Part shown: one piece after another, positions 7,021-9,328 of the stretch | Layout of the letters: each line of letters opens with the position of its first letter | Numbering within the stretch: the stretch's first letter is position 1 | Assembly: GCA_019247975.1 (NCBI GenBank) | Contig: JAFBAD010000131.1 | Span: forward strand, 1-9,328 | Length of the DNA: 9,328 nucleotides | Source: Acidimicrobiia bacterium | Lineage (GTDB): Bacteria; Actinomycetota; Acidimicrobiia; Acidimicrobiales; Iamiaceae | Direction of reading: 5' to 3' | Position numbers and translations under genes: made by a program | Notes under the pieces: model-generated | The model's input: the letters and a program-made list of their open reading frames with translations, nothing else | Told to the model about the DNA's origin: nothing | Database searches by the model: none

Positions 7021-7431
7021 TCAGCCGGCGACGGCGACGGCCTCGCCCGCCACCTTGACCTCGCCGTCCGCGTTGCTCAGCGAGCACTCGAGGTCGACGA
7101 GCTTCTCACCGTCCACCTCGCGGGTGCCGGTGACGACGATCTTGGTGCTGAGCTCCTCGTCCGGCCAGGTCTGCTTGGTGAAGCGGACCTTGTAGCGACG
7201 CAGGTTGCCGGCGCCGACGTAGTCGGTGAGCGCGGTGCCGAGGAGTCCCATCGAGAACATGCCGTGACCGAACACGCTCGGCAACCCTGCGGCCTTCGCC
7301 GCCACCTCGTCGGTGTGCATCGGGTTGAAGTCGCCCGACGCGCCCGCGTACATCACGAGGTCGGTGCGGGTCAGGGTGTGGGACTTCACCGGCGCCTCGT
7401 CGCCCACCTTCACCTGGTCGAGCTGCAGCAT
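7021..7431 (-). CDS. MaoC-like (R)-specific enoyl-CoA hydratase/dehydratase, hot-dog fold
   Basis: A 136-residue single hot-dog domain. The hydratase-2 motif is clear: YAGASGDFNPMHTDE (28-42), with catalytic D34 and H39, followed by GLPSVFGHGMFSMG (49-62). It resembles mycobacterial HadB-like and MaoC hydratases, which interconvert trans-2-enoyl and (3R)-hydroxyacyl thioesters, usually as homo- or heterodimers. ATG 7431 is the natural start. No ribosome-binding site is present, but a -10-like TACAGT ends six bases upstream, so the mRNA is probably leaderless. It is the first gene of the block with the crotonase and thiolase-like genes, and a palindrome covers its promoter. A role in acyl-CoA breakdown is more likely than one in mycolate synthesis, because of the neighbours. 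Confidence 0.9.
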   Translation of the reverse strand: MLQLDQVKVGDEAPVKSHTLTRTDLVMYAGASGDFNPMHTDEVAAKAAGLPSVFGHGMFSMGLLGTALTDYVGAGNLRRYKVRFTKQTWPDEELSTKIVVTGTREVDGEKLVDLECSLSNADGEVKVAGEAVAVAG

Positions 7432-7437
7432 GGCCGG

Positions 7438-7443
7438 ACTGTA
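7438..7443 (-). promoter_or_regulatory. -10 element of a leaderless promoter for the MaoC-led block
   Basis: TACAGT (7443-7438 on the minus strand) fits TAnnnT and ends six bases before ATG 7431, placing the start of transcription at the start codon. No convincing -35 is seen at 16-18 bp (CATACC or CCATAC), as might be expected for an activator-dependent or repressor-controlled promoter. Confidence 0.45.
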
Positions 7444-7463
7444 CCTGACACGTGTGTCAGGTA
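7442..7463. promoter_or_regulatory. Operator-like palindrome before the MaoC-led block
   Basis: Perfect 9-base arms TACCTGACA (7442-7450) and TGTCAGGTA (7455-7463) around the centre CGTG. The palindrome covers two bases of the -10 and the region up to the -35, the classic place for a repressor. It also contains the SDR stop codon in its right arm. The size and symmetry fit a TetR- or GntR-family dimer site; a hairpin in RNA is the alternative, but no T-run follows. No such regulator gene is visible in the window. Confidence 0.6.
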
Positions 7464-8146
7464 TGGCTGGGACAGCCGTCCACCGACAGGTGCCTACCTG
7501 ACAGCTCGTCGATGTCGCCTGCCGCGAGGTGGAGGATCAGCTCGGCGGCCCGGTCGTGGTCGGCGCCGTGCCCGTGGCGGAGGTCGGGCACCGACATGCC
7601 GACCGGCGGTAGGCCGGGGTCGACGCTGAAGGTGCGGATCCCGTCCCGCTCGTGCCACGCCGCGATCTCGGCGAGGGCAGCACACGGCGCCCCTCCGGTC
7701 GGCGCGGCGCCGAGCTTCGATCGGCAGCGTCGAGCACCGGTCTGACCGGTGATCGCGACGATCCGCCCGTGGCCCCGCTGCAGCTGGTCGGGCAGGACGA
7801 AGCGGGCGACGTGGAGCAGGTCGGTCGGCGTGACGAGGATGTCGGCGGCCCCGAGCCGCTCACGCAGCCGGGCCGTGGCCGGAGCGACCGTCCAGCGGTT
7901 GTCGAGGTCGGCGACCGCGAGCTCGGCGACGCCTCCCGCCGCGCGGATCAGCCGGACCGTCTCGATCGCCTCGTGGGACCGGTCGCCGAGCAGGCCGACC
8001 CGTGCTCCGGCCGCGGCGAGGCGGCGGGCGACCGTGCGGGCGAGGCCCCGGCCACCGCCCACGACGAGCGCAACCGTGCCGTCGAGCTGCACCGATGCGC
8101 CGCCCGCAGGGGCCAGGACCTTGGTCGGTATCAGGGTGGTGTGCAT
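7457..8146 (-). CDS. Short-chain dehydrogenase/reductase-fold protein, apparently catalytically degenerate
   Basis: A 229-residue SDR-fold protein from ATG 8146. The dinucleotide-binding loop is recognisable (VVGGGRGLA, 28-36), as are the adenine-contact VADLDN (78-83), the DPG at 176-178 and the family-typical SGRHLSVDG near the C terminus (216-224). The NAG motif is replaced by VTPT (105-108), the catalytic serine region reads AITGQTG (131-137), and no YxxxK pair is found where it should be (about 147-155, AAPTGGAPC). The tetrad is thus missing, and the protein may bind nucleotide without reducing a substrate. A frame shift seems unlikely, because the flanking motifs are all in one frame. 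An upstream GTG at 8179 would add 11 residues, but it sits inside a palindrome. The gene follows a LuxR-type gene and precedes the MaoC-led block by 25 bp. Confidence 0.78.
   Translation of the reverse strand: MHTTLIPTKVLAPAGGASVQLDGTVALVVGGGRGLARTVARRLAAAGARVGLLGDRSHEAIETVRLIRAAGGVAELAVADLDNRWTVAPATARLRERLGAADILVTPTDLLHVARFVLPDQLQRGHGRIVAITGQTGARRCRSKLGAAPTGGAPCAALAEIAAWHERDGIRTFSVDPGLPPVGMSVPDLRHGHGADHDRAAELILHLAAGDIDELSGRHLSVDGCPSHT
7495..7503 (+). promoter_or_regulatory. Third copy of the operator half-site
   Basis: TACCTGACA recurs exactly, 53 bp from the first arm, which is about five helical turns and so on the same DNA face. It lies inside the end of the SDR gene. A nearby CAGGT (7487-7491) faces ACCTG (7496-7500). 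This may be an auxiliary site. Confidence 0.35.
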
Positions 8147-8147
8147 G

Positions 8148-8167
8148 GCTCGAGACTGCGCTCGAGC
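8148..8167. promoter_or_regulatory. Inverted repeat just upstream of the SDR start
   Basis: Perfect 7-base arms GCTCGAG (8148-8154) and CTCGAGC (8161-8167) flank six bases. The repeat begins two bases before ATG 8146. It could be an operator or an RNA hairpin that occludes initiation; no ribosome-binding site is visible there. Confidence 0.35.
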
Positions 8168-8177
8168 GGGCCCTGGC

Positions 8178-8200
8178 ACATGAGCAACCGTTGCTCATGT
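8178..8200. promoter_or_regulatory. Perfect 23-bp palindrome between the LuxR-type and SDR genes
   Basis: Ten-base arms ACATGAGCAA (8178-8187) and TTGCTCATGT (8191-8200) flank CCG. It lies 31 bases before ATG 8146 and 19 bases after the LuxR-type stop. There is no T-run on either side, so an operator for a dimeric repressor (TetR-like geometry) is favoured over an intrinsic terminator. No regulator for it is visible, unless it is the adjacent LuxR-type protein. Confidence 0.6.
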
Positions 8201-8219
8201 TGCGCCGAGGTGGTCGGCC

Positions 8220-9328
8220 TCAGTTGTCGTCGAGCGCGGCGGCGAGCTCCTTGCGGCTCGACACGCCGAGCTTCGCGTAGGCGTTCTGCAGGTGGTTGTT
8301 GACCGTGCGGACCGACAGGTACAGCTGCTCGGCGATCTCTCGGCTCGCCACCCCGCGCGCCGCGAGCACGGCGATCTCGCGCTCCCGCGCGGTGAGCGGG
8401 ACCACCGAGACCGGATCGGCCAGCGCCGGACTGGTCGCCCCCTCGCACTGGGCGGCCAGCGCGTCGGCGCGGACGCCGAGCGCCGTCGCACTCCGCTGCT
8501 CACCGGCCCGCCGGAACGCACGGGCCGCATCGGTCGCGGCCTCCGCCGCCGGCAGCAGGAGCCCCATCTCCTCGAATCGCTCGACCGCACCGACCAGGGC
8601 GCTCCCGTCAGCACGCGCGGCCGCGTCGGCGTGCGCCGCGTAGGCCGCCACCATGCGGCCCTCGCACCCGGCGGCGACGTCCGCGAGGCGGGCCGCCACC
8701 GAGCGGGCTTCGCCCAGCCGAGCGATGTCGTGCAGCAGCAACCCTTCGACGCTGCGGTGCCCGGTGGCGGCCGCGTGGTCCGCGGCGTCCGCGAGCACGC
8801 GGCGGGCACCCGCCGCGTCACCTTCGGCCACGAGGCACCACGCCCGGCCCCGCTCCTGCTCGGCCGCCCAGTAGGGGAAGGGCGGCAACCGGTCCAGGTG
8901 CTGACACGCGGTTCGGGACGCCTGGGCGTCGCCGCCCAGGGCGGCCGCGGTGGCGAGCGCGGAGAGGACGAGCCGGCGGGGTCCGACGATGTCGTGCTCC
9001 TCGCAGCGGGCGAGCGCCTCGGCCAACCAGCGTCGAGCGGTCTGCACCCGCCCGGCCAGCAGCGCGCTGCGGCCCTGGTGGTAGGCGCACCACATCTGCC
9101 AGATCGGTGGCGAGTTGGCCTGCGTGCCCTCGTACCCGGACGCCGCGAGGCGGGCGGAGTCTTCGATGCGCCCGCACTCGGCCAGCGCATGCATGCGGTG
9201 GAGCACGTGCACGCCCGGGCCCGGCATCGCCACCTGCTCCGGGAGGTCGACGTACGCCTTGTAGGCGGCTACCGCGAGCCGCGCTGCGGTCTCGCACCGG
9301 CCGGTCGCGGCCAGCGCGGTGACCTCGG
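8220..9328 (-). CDS. LuxR-family transcriptional regulator, C-terminal part (helical repeat domain plus HTH)
   Basis: The reading frame stays open to the window edge, so the first 368 visible codons are the C-terminal part of a longer protein; the GTG at 9233 and ATG at 9227 are internal. The last 58 residues are a LuxR-type helix-turn-helix (LTAREREIAVLAARG, then IAEQLYLSVRTVNNHLQNAY and KLGVSSRKEL). The rest is alanine-rich and helical, with repeated patterns such as ALAECGRIEDSARLA and ALLAGRVQTARRWLAEAL, which resemble TPR-like repeats. This layout is usual for large ATP-binding LuxR (LAL) regulators, whose N-terminal AAA domain would lie beyond the edge. It is transcribed in the same direction as the SDR gene, 73 bases upstream of it. 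The target genes and signal are unknown. Confidence 0.87.
   Translation of the reverse strand, partial: EVTALAATGRCETAARLAVAAYKAYVDLPEQVAMPGPGVHVLHRMHALAECGRIEDSARLAASGYEGTQANSPPIWQMWCAYHQGRSALLAGRVQTARRWLAEALARCEEHDIVGPRRLVLSALATAAALGGDAQASRTACQHLDRLPPFPYWAAEQERGRAWCLVAEGDAAGARRVLADAADHAAATGHRSVEGLLLHDIARLGEARSVAARLADVAAGCEGRMVAAYAAHADAAARADGSALVGAVERFEEMGLLLPAAEAATDAARAFRRAGEQRSATALGVRADALAAQCEGATSPALADPVSVVPLTAREREIAVLAARGVASREIAEQLYLSVRTVNNHLQNAYAKLGVSSRKELAAALDDN

Noticed and set aside
7442..7463. Intrinsic terminator of the SDR gene
   Set aside because: The hairpin is strong, but no T-run follows on the minus strand and the MaoC start is ten bases further on; an operator fits better.
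7736..7750. ACCGGT-CTG-ACCGGT repeat
   Set aside because: It lies inside the SDR coding region and is a common G+C-rich hexamer pair; no further copies support a site.
8147..8179. GTG 8179 as the SDR start
   Set aside because: It would begin within the 23-bp palindrome and add residues without family similarity; ATG 8146 is preferred, though not proven.

Overview
The window is very G+C-rich (about 70 % by eye). Genes are packed with 4-bp overlaps or short spacers, and GTG and TTG starts occur. There are two candidate leaderless promoters. Together with the gene families present (Liv-type ABC transporter, mycobacterial-style MaoC hydratase, thiolase-like protein with a C-terminal extra domain, large LuxR regulator), this points to an actinobacterium, possibly a mycobacterium relative or a member of the Acidimicrobiia. 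The lineage is an inference from style, not from a marker gene. I saw no mobile element, CRISPR array, rRNA or tRNA, and no gap between genes exceeds 300 bases.

Region 1, + strand, 1-3455: five genes in one tight run. They are the end of a LivG-like ATPase, a LivF-like ATPase (4-bp overlap), a zinc medium-chain alcohol/polyol dehydrogenase (4-bp overlap, TTG start), a VOC/glyoxalase-fold protein (10-bp gap), and an alpha/beta hydrolase of the hormone-sensitive-lipase type (9-bp gap). The layout suggests that one transcript encodes uptake of a small organic acid or amide-like substrate plus hydrolysis and oxidation of it. The substrate cannot be read from the sequence.

Region 2, - strand, 4662-3457: a secreted protein made of about seven copies of a beta-rich repeat, probably a seven-bladed propeller. 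It has its own well-formed promoter (CTGACA, 17 bp, TATCCT) placed so that the mRNA would begin at or next to the ATG. It converges on the hydrolase gene with one base between the stop codons, and an inverted repeat lies across that junction.

Region 3, - strand, 7431-4696: a three-gene acyl-CoA block of MaoC-type hydratase, crotonase-type enoyl-CoA hydratase and thiolase-like protein. It is preceded by a -10 element with a 9+4+9 palindrome across it, plus a third copy of the half-site 53 bp away. This looks like a repressor-controlled leaderless promoter.

Region 4, - strand, 9328-7457: the C-terminal part of a LuxR-type regulator that runs off the window edge, then a short-chain dehydrogenase-like protein whose catalytic residues appear to be lost. 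Between them are a 23-bp perfect palindrome and a second inverted repeat.

No wholly new system is evident. The most interesting signals are the paired operator-like palindromes with leaderless promoters, the secreted propeller protein, and two enzyme-fold proteins (SDR and thiolase-like) that lack canonical catalytic residues beside intact hydratases.
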